Of a DNA stretch of 64,000 nt, positions 27,735 through 39,959 are shown one piece after another. The stretch is taken from assembly GCA_011087605.1 (NCBI GenBank), contig JAALLE010000010.1:1-64000 (forward strand), written 5' to 3'. This DNA is from Hyphomicrobiales bacterium (GTDB lineage Bacteria; Pseudomonadota; Alphaproteobacteria; Rhizobiales; Rhizobiaceae). How positions within the stretch are numbered: position 1 is the first letter of the stretch; every line of letters begins with the position of its first letter. The translations under genes were made by a program, and so were the position numbers. Under the pieces are notes generated by a model that was not told where the DNA came from, made no database searches, and saw nothing but the letters and a program-made list of their open reading frames with translations.

Positions 27735-29801
27735 ATGGCCAAGATTATTGTAGACGGCAAAGAGGTTGAGGTCCCGGACCATTACACGCTGCTCCAGGCG
27801 GCAGAGGCCGCGGGTGCGGAAGTGCCACGCTTTTGTTTCCATGAGCGCCTGTCGATCGCCGGTAACTGCCGTATGTGCCTGATTGAGGCCAAGGGTGGGC
27901 CGCCGAAACCTGTGGCATCCTGTGCCATGGGAGTGCGCGACATGCGCCCCGGTCCAAATGGCGAGCCGCCGGAGATATTCACCAATACGCCAATGGTCAA
28001 AAAGGCCCGTGAAGGTGTAATGGAATTCCTGCTGATCAATCATCCGCTGGATTGTCCAATTTGCGATCAGGGTGGCGAGTGCGATTTGCAGGACCAGGCC
28101 GTTGCATTTGGAATGGACGCTTCGCGCTATCAGGAAAACAAACGCGCTGTAGAAGACAAATATATAGGGCCGTTGGTCAAGACGATTATGACTCGCTGCA
28201 TTCACTGCACACGCTGCGTGCGGTTCACCACGGAAGTCGCCGGCATTTCCGAACTCGGTCTGTTGGGTCGTGGTGAGGATGCAGAGATTACAACCTATCT
28301 TGAAAAGGCCATGACGTCTGAACTGCAGGGCAATGTCATCGATCTGTGCCCGGTAGGCGCGCTGACCTCCAAGCCCTATGCGTTTCAGGCGCGTCCCTGG
28401 GAACTGACAAAGACTGAAACCATCGATGTGATGGATGCGGTTGGCTCAGCGATCCGGGTTGATACGCGCGGGTCGGAAGTGATGCGCATCATGCCGCGCA
28501 TCAACGAAGCGGTGAACGAAGAGTGGATTTCCGACAAAACCCGGTTCATCTGGGATGGGTTGAAGACCCAACGCCTGGACCGCCCGTATATTCGCAAGAA
28601 TGGCAAATTGACCGCCGCAAGCTGGTCGGAGGCCTTCGACGTCATTTCCGCCAAGGTCAGTGCGACTTCGGCTGAAAATATTGGCGCGATTGCAGGTGAC
28701 CTGTCGTCAGTTGAAGAAATTTACGCAATGCGGGAACTCATGACCGTTCTCGGGTCGAAAAACATGGACTGCCGAGAGGAAAATTCCGCTCTAGATCCGT
28801 CACTTGGAAGAAGTTCTTACACCTTTGCTTCAACTATTGATGGTATCGAAGACGCCGACGCTCTGATGTTGATCGGAACCAATCCGCGCAAGGAAGCGGC
28901 GGTGCTGAACAGTCGCATTCGCAAGCGCTGGCGCACCGGTGAATTGCAGGTTGCGGTTATCGGCGATCAGGCTGACCTGACTTATGACTATCACTATGTC
29001 GGTGACGGTGCGGACTCCCTGAAGCAGTTTGAGGCCCACAAGAAGGCCAAGGCCAAGCGCCCGATGATGATCATCGGTGCTGGGGCATTCGCCCGCAAGG
29101 ATGGTGCAGCAATATTGAAATCGGCTGCCAAAGCCGCTGAAGCGCTTGGCGTGGTTCAGGACGACTGGAATGGCTTTAATGTACTGCACACGGCAGCCGG
29201 ACGGGTTGGCGGACTTGATCTGGGCTTTGTTCCCGGCGAAGACGGCAAGAATACTGGCGAAATGCTGCGTGAAAGCGAAGTTTTGTTCCTGCTGGGCGCC
29301 GATGAGTTGAACATGATGGAACGGCGCAGCGGGTTTACCGTATATATCGGAAGCCATGGCGATGTCGGCGCTCACCATGCAGATGTGATTCTGCCCGGTG
29401 CTGCCTATACCGAAAAGTCAGGCACCTGGGTTAATACCGAAGGCCGGGTTCAAATGGGCAATCGTGCCGGGTTTGCCCCCGGTGAGGCGCGCGAAGACTG
29501 GGCGATTTTGCGAGCGCTGTCGGAATCGCTTGGCAAAACGCTTGCCTTTGATTCGTTGGCCCAATTACGTGCGCAGCTATACGAAGCCCATCCGCATTTC
29601 GCCGAGATAGATGAAATTGCTGCAAGTGATGACAATGGCGTTGCCGAACTGGCCAAACGCAAGGGCGGCTCTTTGCGCAAAGCTGCACTGACATCGGCGG
29701 TGGATGATTTCTATCTGACCAATCCGATTGCCCGTTCCTCGGCTGTGATGGCGGAATGTTCCGAGCGAGCCACAGGCAAGTTTGTGGAGGCGGCTGAATA
29801 A
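27735..29801 (+). CDS. nuoG: NADH-quinone oxidoreductase subunit G
   Basis: 75-kDa subunit with a chain of iron-sulfur clusters in the peripheral arm. The 688 residues start with a 2Fe-2S ferredoxin domain (C-rich [15 protein letters not shown]), then [18 protein letters not shown] and the [10 protein letters not shown] cluster region, and a molybdopterin-oxidoreductase-like domain that no longer binds Mo. ATG 27735 has AGGAAAG 7 bases upstream and gives the normal N-terminus; the frame extends 15 codons further. The stop overlaps nuoH by one base (TAATG). Confidence 0.96.
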   Translation: MAKIIVDGKEVEVPDHYTLLQAAEAAGAEVPRFCFHERLSIAGNCRMCLIEAKGGPPKPVASCAMGVRDMRPGPNGEPPEIFTNTPMVKKAREGVMEFLLINHPLDCPICDQGGECDLQDQAVAFGMDASRYQENKRAVEDKYIGPLVKTIMTRCIHCTRCVRFTTEVAGISELGLLGRGEDAEITTYLEKAMTSELQGNVIDLCPVGALTSKPYAFQARPWELTKTETIDVMDAVGSAIRVDTRGSEVMRIMPRINEAVNEEWISDKTRFIWDGLKTQRLDRPYIRKNGKLTAASWSEAFDVISAKVSATSAENIGAIAGDLSSVEEIYAMRELMTVLGSKNMDCREENSALDPSLGRSSYTFASTIDGIEDADALMLIGTNPRKEAAVLNSRIRKRWRTGELQVAVIGDQADLTYDYHYVGDGADSLKQFEAHKKAKAKRPMMIIGAGAFARKDGAAILKSAAKAAEALGVVQDDWNGFNVLHTAAGRVGGLDLGFVPGEDGKNTGEMLRESEVLFLLGADELNMMERRSGFTVYIGSHGDVGAHHADVILPGAAYTEKSGTWVNTEGRVQMGNRAGFAPGEAREDWAILRALSESLGKTLAFDSLAQLRAQLYEAHPHFAEIDEIAASDDNGVAELAKRKGGSLRKAALTSAVDDFYLTNPIARSSAVMAECSERATGKFVEAAE

Positions 29802-30850
29802 TGTTTGAATCTGAATTCTTTCTCACATATGTCGCTCCGCCGCTGTGGATGCTGGCGCAAAGCGTGCTGTTGCTGGTGCTGCTACTGGTTGGCGTGGCCT
29901 ACATTCTTTATGCGGACCGTAAGATATTTGCCGCTGTGCAAATGCGCCGCGGCCCTAACGTTGTTGGTCCGTGGGGATTGTTGCAAAGCTTTGCCGACCT
30001 GCTGAAATTCGTCATTAAAGAGCCGATTATTCCGTCCGGTGCCAACAAAGGCGTGTTCCTGATGGCTCCCTTGGTTGCCGGTGTGTTGGCGTTGTCGGCA
30101 TGGGCAGTTGTACCGATTGCTGATGGCTGGGCCGTGGCCGACCCAAATCTTGGACTGCTGTTTGTCTTCGCGATTTCGTCGCTGGAAGTTTACGGCATCA
30201 TCATGGGTGGTTGGGCGTCCAACTCGAAATATCCGTTCCTGGCGGCACTGCGATCAGCGGCCCAAATGGTGTCTTATGAAGTCTCCATTGGCTTCGTGAT
30301 CATTACAGTTCTGCTGTGCGTTGGATCGCTGAACCTGACTGATGTGGTAAACGCGCAAAGAGACGGACTTGGAACGATGATGGGGGCGCCGAACTCCCTG
30401 CTGGACTGGCATTGGCTTGCCCTGTTCCCGATGTTCATTGTGTTCTTTATTTCAGCAATTGCCGAAACCAACCGCCCGCCTTTTGATCTTCCTGAAGCGG
30501 AATCCGAACTGGTTGCCGGCCACATGGTGGAATATTCTTCCACTCCCTTTCTGCTTTTCTTCCTGGGTGAATTCGTAGCCATCTGCCTGATGTGTGCGCT
30601 GACCACCTTGCTGTTCCTCGGCGGCTGGTTGCCACCGGTTGATATTGCACCGTTCAATTGGATCCACGGTTCTGTGTGGTTCATACTGAAGGGCTTGTTT
30701 GTCTTCTTCTGCATGGCGATGGTGCGTTCGATCGTGCCGCGTTACCGCTATGACCAGCTGATGCGACTGGGCTGGAAAGTCTTCCTGCCATTGTCACTGT
30801 TCATGGTGTTCTTAACCGCATTCGTGCTTCAACTGATGGGGTGGGCGTAA
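29801..30850 (+). CDS. nuoH: NADH-quinone oxidoreductase subunit H
   Basis: Membrane subunit that, with NuoB and NuoD, forms the quinone chamber entrance. The 349-residue product is highly hydrophobic, with eight or more helices, and carries family signatures [14 protein letters not shown] (about 49-62) and [17 protein letters not shown]. Start overlaps the nuoG stop by one base, so coupled translation is likely. Confidence 0.97.
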   Translation: MFESEFFLTYVAPPLWMLAQSVLLLVLLLVGVAYILYADRKIFAAVQMRRGPNVVGPWGLLQSFADLLKFVIKEPIIPSGANKGVFLMAPLVAGVLALSAWAVVPIADGWAVADPNLGLLFVFAISSLEVYGIIMGGWASNSKYPFLAALRSAAQMVSYEVSIGFVIITVLLCVGSLNLTDVVNAQRDGLGTMMGAPNSLLDWHWLALFPMFIVFFISAIAETNRPPFDLPEAESELVAGHMVEYSSTPFLLFFLGEFVAICLMCALTTLLFLGGWLPPVDIAPFNWIHGSVWFILKGLFVFFCMAMVRSIVPRYRYDQLMRLGWKVFLPLSLFMVFLTAFVLQLMGWA

Positions 30851-30852
30851 TC

Positions 30853-31344
30853 ATGTCTGTACTTGCTCAAGCCGGAAAATCTCTGTTCTTGCTGGAATTT
30901 GTCAAAGCCTTCGGGCTTGGTCTGCGCTATTTCTTCGCGCCGAAAGCAACGATCAACTATCCATTTGAAAAGGGGCATTCCTCGGCCCGCTTCCGCGGCG
31001 AACATGCGTTGCGCCGCTATCCAAATGGCGAAGAACGCTGCATCGCCTGCAAATTGTGTGAGGCCATCTGCCCGGCACAGGCGATTACCATCGAAGCAGG
31101 GCCGCGCCGCAACGATGGCACGCGCCGCACCGTGCGCTACGACATTGATATGGTGAAATGCATTTATTGCGGGTTTTGTCAGGAAGCCTGCCCGGTGGAT
31201 GCTGTTGTTGAGGGGCCGAATTTCGAGTTCGCCACCGAGACGCGTGAGGAACTGTATTACGACAAGGATAAATTGCTGGAAAACGGCGCTCGCTGGGAGC
31301 GCGAACTGGCGCGAAATATCGCAATCGATGCGCCTTACCGATAA
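30853..31344 (+). CDS. nuoI: NADH-quinone oxidoreductase subunit I
   Basis: Ferredoxin-like subunit holding clusters N6a and N6b. The 163-residue product contains two CxxCxxCxxxCP motifs: [12 protein letters not shown] (about 62-73) and [12 protein letters not shown] (about 101-112). I chose ATG 30853 (2 bases after the nuoH stop); an alternate in-frame GTG lies at 30841. A 192-base gap follows, containing no gene I trust. Confidence 0.97.
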   Translation: MSVLAQAGKSLFLLEFVKAFGLGLRYFFAPKATINYPFEKGHSSARFRGEHALRRYPNGEERCIACKLCEAICPAQAITIEAGPRRNDGTRRTVRYDIDMVKCIYCGFCQEACPVDAVVEGPNFEFATETREELYYDKDKLLENGARWERELARNIAIDAPYR

Positions 31345-31536
31345 GGGCGTCGAATAAGTTTTGAATGTCCTCGCTACCCCATGGACGGGCAGCGGGGGAA
31401 GCGCTAAGAGGGCGCAGTATCGTGGGCGAAACCGGGGTTTTGGGGTCGTCAGATGGGTTTGTCGCAAGGCAAGCAATAATAAGGGGAATTGGCGTTCTGC
31501 GTCGGCTCTCCAGCAGATAGGGAAGAGCATAACGCC

Positions 31537-32151
31537 ATGAGCGTCATTGCCCTGTTTTTTTATTTGTTCGCGACCGTTACGGTGGCGTCCGCTTTCATGG
31601 TGATTGCCGCGCGCAATCCGGTCCATTCTGTATTGTTTCTGATATTGGCATTTTTCAATGCGTCAGGACTGTTCATGCTGATGGGTGCGGAGTTCCTGGC
31701 TCTCATCCTGATCGTCGTTTATGTCGGCGCAGTCGCTGTTCTGTTCCTGTTTGTGGTCATGATGCTGGATGTCGACTTTGCCGAATTGCGCGAAGGCTTT
31801 CTGCAATATCTGCCGATTGGCGGCATTATTGCAGCTATTATGGCGATTGAACTGATTTTGGTGCTGGGGTCTTATTCGATCGATGCAGAAACAGCACGCG
31901 TTGCTGTTCAGCCGATCCCGGACATGGCCGAAACGTCCAATATCAAGGCGCTGGGTGATCTGCTTTACACAAGATACATCTTCTTCTTCCAGCTGGCCGG
32001 CATGGTGCTGCTGGTGGCAATGATTGGTGCCATTGTATTGACGTTGAACCATCGCACCGATGTCAAACGCCAGAATATTTCCGACCAGGTCGCACGTGAT
32101 CCTGATGACGCGGTGACGCTTCGGGGCGTTAAATCAGGCGAGGGGATTTAG
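31537..32151 (+). CDS. nuoJ: NADH-quinone oxidoreductase subunit J
   Basis: Membrane subunit of complex I, 204 residues with five helices. Family signature [25 protein letters not shown] lies around residues 51-70. ATG 31537 follows GGGAAGAG; the frame opens 16 codons earlier without family-like sequence. nuoK begins 2 bases after the stop. Confidence 0.95.
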   Translation: MSVIALFFYLFATVTVASAFMVIAARNPVHSVLFLILAFFNASGLFMLMGAEFLALILIVVYVGAVAVLFLFVVMMLDVDFAELREGFLQYLPIGGIIAAIMAIELILVLGSYSIDAETARVAVQPIPDMAETSNIKALGDLLYTRYIFFFQLAGMVLLVAMIGAIVLTLNHRTDVKRQNISDQVARDPDDAVTLRGVKSGEGI

Positions 32152-32153
32152 CC

Positions 32154-32462
32154 ATGGAAATCGGGCTCAGCCATTATCTCACCGTTGGCGCCATCCTGTT
32201 CACATTGGGTGTCTTCGGTATTTTCATAAACCGCAAAAACGTCATTGTTATTTTGATGTCGGTTGAGCTTATTCTGCTCGCCGTCAACATCAATTTCCTG
32301 GCCTTCAGTCAGGCGAATGGTGATCTGATGGGTCAAATTTTTGCTTTGTTTGTCCTGACCGTTGCCGCTGCTGAAGCGGCTATCGGTCTGGCAATACTCG
32401 TTGTTTTCTTCCGAAATCGTGGCTCGATCGCGGTTGAAGATGTCAATGTGATGAAAGGGTAG
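32154..32462 (+). CDS. nuoK: NADH-quinone oxidoreductase subunit K
   Basis: Small three-helix membrane subunit related to MrpC. The 102-residue product has the proton-channel glutamates in [12 protein letters not shown] and [10 protein letters not shown]. Tightly packed between nuoJ (2 bases) and nuoL (24 bases). Confidence 0.97.
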   Translation: MEIGLSHYLTVGAILFTLGVFGIFINRKNVIVILMSVELILLAVNINFLAFSQANGDLMGQIFALFVLTVAAAEAAIGLAILVVFFRNRGSIAVEDVNVMKG

Positions 32463-32486
32463 GGCGCAACAGCGCAAATCATTATC

Positions 32487-34499
32487 ATGCTTCATCTCAT
32501 CGTCTTCCTTCCGCTTTTGGGCTTTTTGATTGCCGGACTTTTTGGCAAACAGATTGGCGACAAGGCATCTGAATATGTCACCTCCGGATTTCTGGTGATC
32601 GCGGCGCTGCTCAGCTGGGTCAACTTTTTCGGTTTCTGGCTTGGCGGGGCTGAGCCATTCACCGTTCAGGTGTTCAACTGGATGACCATCGGCAATTTTG
32701 CGGTGGATTGGGCATTCCGCGTTGATACGCTAACCGCCGTCATGTTGATCGTGGTCAACACAGTGTCGTCGCTGGTGCATATCTACTCCATTGGCTATAT
32801 GAGCCACGATCCGCACCGGCCGCGGTTTTTCGCTTATCTGTCGCTGTTCACCTTTGCCATGTTGATGCTGGTAACGTCCGACAATCTGATTCAGATGTTC
32901 TTCGGCTGGGAAGGTGTTGGACTGGCGTCCTATCTGCTGATTGGGTTCTGGTTTAAAAAACCGTCTGCCAATGCCGCTGCCATCAAGGCCTTCGTTGTTA
33001 ACCGGGTAGGGGATTTCGGATTCGCGCTTGGTATCTGTGGCGTTTTCGTGATGTTTGACAGCGTCAATCTGGATGTGATTTTTGCAAATGCTGCTTCTTT
33101 TGCGTCCGACAGCAGTGAAGCACAGTCTCGCGTCGTCCTGACATTCCTCGGTTACGATCTGGCTCGTGACAGCGCTCTGACGATCATTTGCCTGTTATTG
33201 TTCATGGGCGCGATGGGCAAGTCCGCTCAGTTTTTGCTGCACACTTGGTTGCCCGATGCGATGGAAGGCCCGACGCCTGTTTCGGCTCTTATTCACGCAG
33301 CAACAATGGTGACAGCCGGTGTGTTTCTTGTGGCGCGCATGTCGCCGATTTTTGAATTGTCCCAGACGGCGCTCACCGTTGTTACGTTGTTCGGTGCGAC
33401 CACAGCCTTCTTCGCGGCAACCGTCGGTCTGGTCCAAAACGACATCAAACGCGTAATTGCCTACTCGACCTGCTCACAGCTTGGCTACATGTTCGCTGCC
33501 CTTGGTGTTGGAGCCTACGGCGCTGGCATCTTCCATCTGTTTACCCATGCATTCTTTAAGGCCTTGCTGTTCCTTGGAGCTGGCGCGGTTATCCATGCGG
33601 TTTCAGATGAGCAGGACATGCGCAAGATGGGTGGTCTGCGTACTCATATTCCGCGCACCTACTGGATGATGATCATCGGTACGGTGGCTTTGACCGGGTT
33701 GGGCATTCCAGGAACAATCATCGGTACCGCTGGTTTCTTCTCAAAAGATGCTATCATCGAAAGTCTGTATGTTGGCCAAAACGCATTTGCTGGTTACGCC
33801 TTCTGGCTGACTGTCATAGCGGCCCTGTTCACCAGCTTCTATTCATGGCGGCTGATCTTCATGACGTTCCACGGCAAGCCCCGCGCTTCCGCCGACGTCA
33901 TGAGCCATGTACATGAGAGCCCCAACGTCATGTTGGTGCCGCTATATATTCTCGCCGCGGGCGCATTGCTGGCTGGAATAATCTTTTACACCCAGTTCAT
34001 CGGCTCGCATCACGAGCCTGGACATCTTGATCCGCATTATACCGACTTCTGGAGAAACGCGCTTTTCCTGGGAGCTGATAACAAGATCCTGGAAAACTTC
34101 CACAATGTGCCCCTGCTGGTGAAATGGGCGCCGTTTATCATGATGGCACTGGGTTTCATCACCGCCTGGTGGTTCTATATCAAGTCACCCAGCATGCCCG
34201 TGGAACTGGCGCGTCAGCATCCCGGACTTTATCAGTTTCTGCTGAACAAATGGTATTTTGACGAAATATATGACTTCCTGTTCGTCCGTCCTGCGATGCG
34301 CATCGGCCATTTCCTTTGGAAGAAGGGTGATGGACGCATCATCGATGGGTTGGGCCCAGACGGAATTTCCGCTCGGGTGCTGGATGTGACCCGTGGCGTG
34401 GTCAAACTACAGTCCGGCTATCTCTACCACTACGCCTTTGCAATGCTGATCGGGGCCGCGCTGTTGATCACCTATATGTTGTTCCCGGGAGTTCGATAG
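32487..34499 (+). CDS. nuoL: NADH-quinone oxidoreductase subunit L
   Basis: Largest antiporter-like membrane subunit, at the far end of the membrane arm, with the lateral amphipathic helix at its C-terminus. The 670-residue product has the core motifs [18 protein letters not shown] and [24 protein letters not shown] typical of NuoL. nuoM starts 2 bases after its stop. Confidence 0.97.
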   Translation: MLHLIVFLPLLGFLIAGLFGKQIGDKASEYVTSGFLVIAALLSWVNFFGFWLGGAEPFTVQVFNWMTIGNFAVDWAFRVDTLTAVMLIVVNTVSSLVHIYSIGYMSHDPHRPRFFAYLSLFTFAMLMLVTSDNLIQMFFGWEGVGLASYLLIGFWFKKPSANAAAIKAFVVNRVGDFGFALGICGVFVMFDSVNLDVIFANAASFASDSSEAQSRVVLTFLGYDLARDSALTIICLLLFMGAMGKSAQFLLHTWLPDAMEGPTPVSALIHAATMVTAGVFLVARMSPIFELSQTALTVVTLFGATTAFFAATVGLVQNDIKRVIAYSTCSQLGYMFAALGVGAYGAGIFHLFTHAFFKALLFLGAGAVIHAVSDEQDMRKMGGLRTHIPRTYWMMIIGTVALTGLGIPGTIIGTAGFFSKDAIIESLYVGQNAFAGYAFWLTVIAALFTSFYSWRLIFMTFHGKPRASADVMSHVHESPNVMLVPLYILAAGALLAGIIFYTQFIGSHHEPGHLDPHYTDFWRNALFLGADNKILENFHNVPLLVKWAPFIMMALGFITAWWFYIKSPSMPVELARQHPGLYQFLLNKWYFDEIYDFLFVRPAMRIGHFLWKKGDGRIIDGLGPDGISARVLDVTRGVVKLQSGYLYHYAFAMLIGAALLITYMLFPGVR

Positions 34500-34501
34500 T
34501 C

Positions 34502-36019
34502 GTGACCGATCTACCCATTCTGTCGATTGTAACCTTTCTGCCGCTGGTCGGTGCGCTGATCACATTCCTGATCTGGGAAGACAGCGAGATTGCCCGGCGC
34601 AATGTGCGCTACGTTGCGCTGTTTACAACGATCGTGACGTTCCTGGTATCGTTGAGCATTTGGTTTAATTTCGACAATTCCCGCTCAGACTTTCAACTCG
34701 TCGAAAAACTTGGATGGATAGAGCAGGGTGGTATTTCCTATCATCTGGGGGTCGATGGCATCTCGATGCTGTTCGTCATCCTGACCACGTTTTTGATGCC
34801 ATTTTGTATTCTGGCGAGCTGGGAAAGCGTCGAAAAGCGCATCCGCGAATATATGATCGCCTTCCTGATCTTGGAAACGCTGATGATCGGCGTGTTCTGT
34901 TCGCTGGATATCGTGCTTTTCTATGTCTTCTTCGAAGCTGGCCTGATTCCGATGTTTCTGATCATCAGTGTGTGGGGTGGGGCTCGCCGGGTCTATGCGA
35001 GCCTGAAATTCTTCCTCTACACATTGCTCGGGTCGGTGCTGATGCTGCTGGCCATCATGGCGATGTATTGGCAGGCCGGCACAACCGATATTCCGGCTTT
35101 GCTGGCCTATAACTTTCCCGCCAGCATGCAAACTTGGCTGTGGATCGCGTTTTTCGCTTCATTTGCTGTGAAAATGCCCATGTGGCCAGTGCATACCTGG
35201 CTGCCCGATGCCCACGTTGAAGCGCCAACTGCCGGGTCGGTTATTCTGGCGGCGATCCTGCTAAAAATGGGTGGCTACGGCTTCCTGCGTTTTTCGTTGC
35301 CGATGTTCCCGCTGGCCAGCGCCGACATGCAGAACTTTGTCTTCGTGCTGTCGCTGATTGCCATCATTTACACCTCTCTTGTGGCGTTGATGCAGGAAGA
35401 CATCAAAAAGCTGATCGCCTATTCATCCGTCGCCCACATGGGCTACGTGACGATGGGAATCTTCACCGCCAATGCCCACGGAATTCAAGGCGGCATCTTC
35501 CAGATGCTGGCACATGGTCTGGTCTCCGGCGCACTCTTCCTTTGTGTTGGTGTTGTCTATGACCGTATGCATACACGCGAAATTGCGGCCTATGGTGGTC
35601 TGGTCAACAACATGCCGAAATATGCTGTGGCATTCCTGATCTTCACGATGGCGAATGTCGGTCTGCCCGGTACAGCTGGTTTCGTTGGCGAGTTTCTGAC
35701 CTTGCTGGGGGCTTTCCAGGCCAATACCTGGGTGGCTTTCTTCGCCACCACCGGTGTAATCCTTTCAGCTGCCTACGCACTGTGGCTGTATCGCCGGGTC
35801 GTATTCGGCACGCTGGACAAGGAAGCTCTCAAATCAATGCTTGATCTGAGCACCCGTGAAAAATGGATCCTTTATCCATTGATCGTGCTGGTGATCTATT
35901 TCGGCGTGAATCCGGGGCCTGTTTTTGACGTTACTCAGGCATCTGTAGACAATCTCATCAACAATTATCAGGCGGCAATTGACGGCGCCGTGCAAGCCGC
36001 GTCAGCGGCGAACAATTAG
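34502..36019 (+). CDS. nuoM: NADH-quinone oxidoreductase subunit M
   Basis: Antiporter-like proton-pumping subunit, 505 residues, GTG start. Core region contains [16 protein letters not shown] and [21 protein letters not shown], with the essential Glu and Lys of the channel. It follows nuoL by 2 bases and precedes nuoN by 12. Confidence 0.97.
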   Translation: MTDLPILSIVTFLPLVGALITFLIWEDSEIARRNVRYVALFTTIVTFLVSLSIWFNFDNSRSDFQLVEKLGWIEQGGISYHLGVDGISMLFVILTTFLMPFCILASWESVEKRIREYMIAFLILETLMIGVFCSLDIVLFYVFFEAGLIPMFLIISVWGGARRVYASLKFFLYTLLGSVLMLLAIMAMYWQAGTTDIPALLAYNFPASMQTWLWIAFFASFAVKMPMWPVHTWLPDAHVEAPTAGSVILAAILLKMGGYGFLRFSLPMFPLASADMQNFVFVLSLIAIIYTSLVALMQEDIKKLIAYSSVAHMGYVTMGIFTANAHGIQGGIFQMLAHGLVSGALFLCVGVVYDRMHTREIAAYGGLVNNMPKYAVAFLIFTMANVGLPGTAGFVGEFLTLLGAFQANTWVAFFATTGVILSAAYALWLYRRVVFGTLDKEALKSMLDLSTREKWILYPLIVLVIYFGVNPGPVFDVTQASVDNLINNYQAAIDGAVQAASAANN

Positions 36020-36031
36020 GGGCGGCGGAAA

Positions 36032-37471
36032 ATGGAACTTGCCATGGATATCCCCAATCTGGCTCTGGCGACACCAGAACTGCTGCTCGGTGTCGGCGCG
36101 ATGGTTCTGTTGATGGTGGGTGTCTTTATCGGCGATAAATCGACCCGCATTGTCACGGGCCTTTCAGTCGCATTAATTGTGCTGGCAGGTATTTGGCTGA
36201 TCTGGCTGCCTGCCACGGGTGAAGCCTTCCATGGTGCATTCGTGATGGATCCGTTTGCCCGGTTGATGAAAATTCTGGTGCTGATCGGCTCTGGTGTTGC
36301 GATTGCCATGTCGGTTGGGTTCGCCCGCCTTGAGAATTTCGATCGCTTTGAATATCCAATTCTGGTCGTATTGGCGACACTTGGCATGTTGCTGATGGTT
36401 TCTGCCAACGATTTGATTTCACTCTATCTGGGTCTGGAATTGCAGGCCTTGTCGCTTTACGTGGTTGCCGCGATCAATCGCGATTCCCTGCGTTCAACGG
36501 AAGCCGGACTGAAATATTTTGTGCTGGGTGCATTGTCCTCTGGAATGCTGCTCTACGGCGCGTCGATGGTCTATGGCTTCACCGGCCATACCGGATTTGA
36601 CGGCATCGCGGCTGCCATGGCGGGTGAGCGCTCGCTTGGTCTGGTTTTCGGGATTGTATTTGTGCTGGCAGGCATCGCCTTCAAGATTTCTGCGGTGCCG
36701 TTCCACATGTGGACACCGGATGTATATGAAGGCGCACCAACCCCCGTAACTGCGTTCTTTGCAGCAGCGCCAAAGATCGCTGCCATGGCAATGCTGATAA
36801 GGGTTGTTCAAGGGGCGTTTGAGCCAGCATCTGCCGACTGGCGTCAAATCATCACTTTCCTGGCGATTGCATCGATGGTGCTTGGCGCGTTTGCTGCCAT
36901 TGGCCAAACCAATATCAAGCGCCTGATGGCCTATTCATCTATCGGCCATATGGGCTTTGCGCTTGTGGGTCTGGCGGCCGGATCGGAAGAGGGGGTGTCC
37001 GGCGTTGTTCTTTACATGATCATCTATATGGCGATGACGCTTGGTACGTTTGCCTGTATTTTGGCGATGCGCCGAACCGATGGCATGGTGGAGAATATTT
37101 CTGATTTGGCTGGCTTGTCACGGACCAATCCAATGATGGCACTGGTGCTGACGGCATTCATGTTTTCGCTGGCAGGCATTCCACCTCTGGCAGGGTTTTG
37201 GGCAAAATACTTTGTGTTCCTGGCGGCCATACAGGCGGAGCTTTATCTGTTGTCGGTGATTGGTGTGATCGCCAGTGTGGTGGGTGCGTTCTATTATCTA
37301 CGCATCGTAAAACTGATGTGGTTTGATGAACCCGAGCAGGGTTTTGTTGGAATGGCGTCTGAGTTGAAAATCATCCTCGCTATTACCAGCGTTTTCACCG
37401 TATTTTACGTTGTGATTGCTGGCCCCATGTCGAGCATTGCTACAGCTGCTGCCCGCACATTCTTTAGTTAG
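36032..37471 (+). CDS. nuoN: NADH-quinone oxidoreductase subunit N
   Basis: Third antiporter-like subunit of complex I, 479 residues, with [17 protein letters not shown] and [32 protein letters not shown] gives the ATG at 36032; another in-frame ATG is at 36044. Last of the 14 nuo genes; birA follows after 6 bases, so the transcript continues. Confidence 0.96.
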   Translation: MELAMDIPNLALATPELLLGVGAMVLLMVGVFIGDKSTRIVTGLSVALIVLAGIWLIWLPATGEAFHGAFVMDPFARLMKILVLIGSGVAIAMSVGFARLENFDRFEYPILVVLATLGMLLMVSANDLISLYLGLELQALSLYVVAAINRDSLRSTEAGLKYFVLGALSSGMLLYGASMVYGFTGHTGFDGIAAAMAGERSLGLVFGIVFVLAGIAFKISAVPFHMWTPDVYEGAPTPVTAFFAAAPKIAAMAMLIRVVQGAFEPASADWRQIITFLAIASMVLGAFAAIGQTNIKRLMAYSSIGHMGFALVGLAAGSEEGVSGVVLYMIIYMAMTLGTFACILAMRRTDGMVENISDLAGLSRTNPMMALVLTAFMFSLAGIPPLAGFWAKYFVFLAAIQAELYLLSVIGVIASVVGAFYYLRIVKLMWFDEPEQGFVGMASELKIILAITSVFTVFYVVIAGPMSSIATAAARTFFS

Positions 37472-37477
37472 TCGTAA

Positions 37478-38257
37478 ATGGGTTCTGATCCCGACCGATT
37501 GTTCTCATCAATTGAAGGGCTTGCGGGCTGGCGTCATATGGCGCTGGCGGAGACTGACTCGACAAATGCACAGGCGATGAAACTGGCCGGTTCGGGAGAC
37601 CCCGGGCGGTTATGGATCACCGCGGAAAGTCAATCTGCGGGACGCGCTCGACGGGGGCGCTCATGGGACTCCAAACCCGGCAATCTCTACGCTTCGCTGC
37701 TGTTGATCGACCCGGCAAAATCCGATGCACTTGCAACCCTTCCGCTGGTTGTTTCGCTGGCTCTTTATGAGGCGATTATCGCCGCGATTCCCGATCTGGA
37801 AGGTCGTTTGAAAATCAAATGGCCCAACGATCTGTTGCTCGACGGCAAGAAATTGTCGGGCATTCTGCTTGAAGCGCAACCGGATGGTTTCGGTCGAACC
37901 GCAGTGGTGATCGGATGTGGGGTCAATTGCCGTCATTTTCCCGACAATCCGATGTATCCTGCCATATCGCTCTCCGCTGCAGGTGTTGATCTGGCTTCCA
38001 CGGATCTGTTCCGGCATCTGGCAGCGTCCATGGCGCAACAGTTGCGGGTGTGGGCGGAAGGCAAAGGATTTTCCATAATCCGCCGCGATTGGCTCGACCG
38101 GAGTCAGGGGCTGGGAAAAGACATCGTGGCGCGATTTTCAGACCGCGAAATAACCGGGAAATTTGTCGATCTTGACGAAGATGGACTGCTTTTGCTCTGC
38201 GACGATATGGGGCAAATGCATAAAATTTCCGCAGCTGATATATTCTTTGGCAATTAG
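37478..38257 (+). CDS. birA: Biotin--[acetyl-CoA-carboxylase] ligase
   Basis: Attaches biotin to carboxylase carrier domains such as the one encoded at the right end of this window. The 259 residues hold the catalytic core only: ETDSTN, the biotinyl-AMP loop SAGRARRGR, KWPND and GVNC. The N-terminal helix-turn-helix of E. coli BirA is absent, so this one should not be a repressor. Following nuoN directly is usual in Hyphomicrobiales. Confidence 0.92.
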   Translation: MGSDPDRLFSSIEGLAGWRHMALAETDSTNAQAMKLAGSGDPGRLWITAESQSAGRARRGRSWDSKPGNLYASLLLIDPAKSDALATLPLVVSLALYEAIIAAIPDLEGRLKIKWPNDLLLDGKKLSGILLEAQPDGFGRTAVVIGCGVNCRHFPDNPMYPAISLSAAGVDLASTDLFRHLAASMAQQLRVWAEGKGFSIIRRDWLDRSQGLGKDIVARFSDREITGKFVDLDEDGLLLLCDDMGQMHKISAADIFFGN

Positions 38258-38280
38258 CGATAATGGGTGCATAAGGCAAC

Positions 38281-39957
38281 ATGGCAAAGCAAAAACAAAA
38301 AGAAGAACTGGTCTTTCTGCCGCTGGGCGGGGTCGGTGAAATTGGTATGAATTTCGCCCTGTATGGCTATGGACCAGCCCGTGATCGACGCTGGATTATT
38401 GTTGATGTGGGTGTGACATTTCCCGGGGACGATTTACCGGGTGCAGATCTTGTACTGCCCGATATCAGTTATATCATCGACCGGGTAGACAAACTGGATG
38501 GCATCGTCATCACTCATGCCCATGAGGACCACTATGGTGCTCTTGTGGCGCTGTGGCCGATGTTGCGCGCACCGGTTTATTGCACGGCCTTCACTGCTGG
38601 CATGCTGGAAGCAAAGATCCAGGGGGAACCGGGTGTTGGAAAAATCCCTGTGACGATTTTTGAAGCCAACAAACCCTTCAAGGTCGGCGCCTTTGAGATT
38701 GAAGGGGTGCATGTAACCCATTCAATTCCCGAACCAGTGTCTTTGATGATCCGTTCGCCATTGGGAAATTGTATCCATACCGGAGATTGGAAGCTGGACC
38801 ATGAGCCGACCCTTGGCCAGAAAACCGATGAAGGCCATTTCCGCCGTTTGGGCGACGAGGGTGTGCTGGCGCTGATTTGCGATTCCACCAACGCCATGCG
38901 TGAAGGTGTCAGCCCCAGCGAAGAAGACGTATCGGACAGTCTGGCCAAGATCATCGAAGATGCACCGGGCCGGGTATTGGTGACGACATTTTCTTCCAAT
39001 GTGGGCCGCATCCGTTCCATTGCGCTGGCAGCAGAAAAAGTTGGTCGCCGTGTCATGGTTCTGGGCCGCTCGATGCTGAGGGTCTGTGAGGTATCGCGCG
39101 AACTGGGATATCTGGACGGCATTGCTCCGTTTTTATCCGAGGATGAATTCCAGTCTGTACCAAGGCGTGAACTGGTTGTGGTGTGTACCGGATCTCAGGG
39201 AGAAACACGTGCCGCATTGGGCAGGATGTCTCGCGATGATCACCGCAACGCCTCTCTTGCACCCGGCGACAAAGTGATATTTTCGTCGCGTTCCATTCCA
39301 GGCAATGAGCGCGAGATCATCAACATTCAGAACTCTCTGGTGGACCTAGGCGTCGATGTCGTGGTGGACGGCGAAATGCTGGTTCATGTTTCTGGCCATC
39401 CACGGCGCAATGAGTTGAAACAAATGTATGAGTGGACCAAGCCAACGATCGGCGTGCCTGTGCACGGTGAGGCGCAGCATTTGTCAGCCCATGCTGGACT
39501 GATGGGTGAATGTGGCATTGAAGACGTCGCGCCGATCCGCAATGGCGATATGTTGCGTCTGGCACCCGGTGCGGCTGAAGTCATCGCTCAGGTCGACAGT
39601 GGAAGGGTCTACAAGGATGGCTGTGTGATTGGCTCCGAAGACCAGACCGGCATCAAACGGCGGCGCATTCTTTCCTGGGTCGGACATATCGTCATGTCGA
39701 TGATTATCGACAAGGATGGTGATTTGCTGGCTGATCCGGACATCGTCTGTGAGGGCCTGCCGCGCATGGCTGACGAGCACGATTCTTTCGAAGACGTACT
39801 GTATGACGCCGCAGTCAGTGCCTTTGAAAACATTCCCCCAAAAAAACGACGCGATGTCGCTCGCATTGAACAGGCGGTGGAACGAGCCTTGCGCAGCGAA
39901 GCGCGGGAGTTGTGGGGCAAGAAGCCAATTATCAACGTGTTCATTCAAAAGGTGTGA
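38281..39957 (+). CDS. rnj: Ribonuclease J
   Basis: Metallo-beta-lactamase/beta-CASP ribonuclease with 5'-exo and endo activities in RNA turnover. The 558-residue product has HxHxDH (H79, H81, D83, H84 in ITHAHEDHYG), the later IHTGDWKLD metal site, the beta-CASP middle with a conserved SR(S)IPGNE segment, and GVPVHGEAQHL. Start at ATG 38281 just after birA. No frame break. Confidence 0.94.
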   Translation: MAKQKQKEELVFLPLGGVGEIGMNFALYGYGPARDRRWIIVDVGVTFPGDDLPGADLVLPDISYIIDRVDKLDGIVITHAHEDHYGALVALWPMLRAPVYCTAFTAGMLEAKIQGEPGVGKIPVTIFEANKPFKVGAFEIEGVHVTHSIPEPVSLMIRSPLGNCIHTGDWKLDHEPTLGQKTDEGHFRRLGDEGVLALICDSTNAMREGVSPSEEDVSDSLAKIIEDAPGRVLVTTFSSNVGRIRSIALAAEKVGRRVMVLGRSMLRVCEVSRELGYLDGIAPFLSEDEFQSVPRRELVVVCTGSQGETRAALGRMSRDDHRNASLAPGDKVIFSSRSIPGNEREIINIQNSLVDLGVDVVVDGEMLVHVSGHPRRNELKQMYEWTKPTIGVPVHGEAQHLSAHAGLMGECGIEDVAPIRNGDMLRLAPGAAEVIAQVDSGRVYKDGCVIGSEDQTGIKRRRILSWVGHIVMSMIIDKDGDLLADPDIVCEGLPRMADEHDSFEDVLYDAAVSAFENIPPKKRRDVARIEQAVERALRSEARELWGKKPIINVFIQKV

Positions 39958-39959
39958 CA

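Noticed and set aside
31361-31516. About 51-codon frame between nuoI and nuoJ
   Set aside because: Gly/Arg-rich, no ribosome site, no membrane segment and no family; not needed for complex I.
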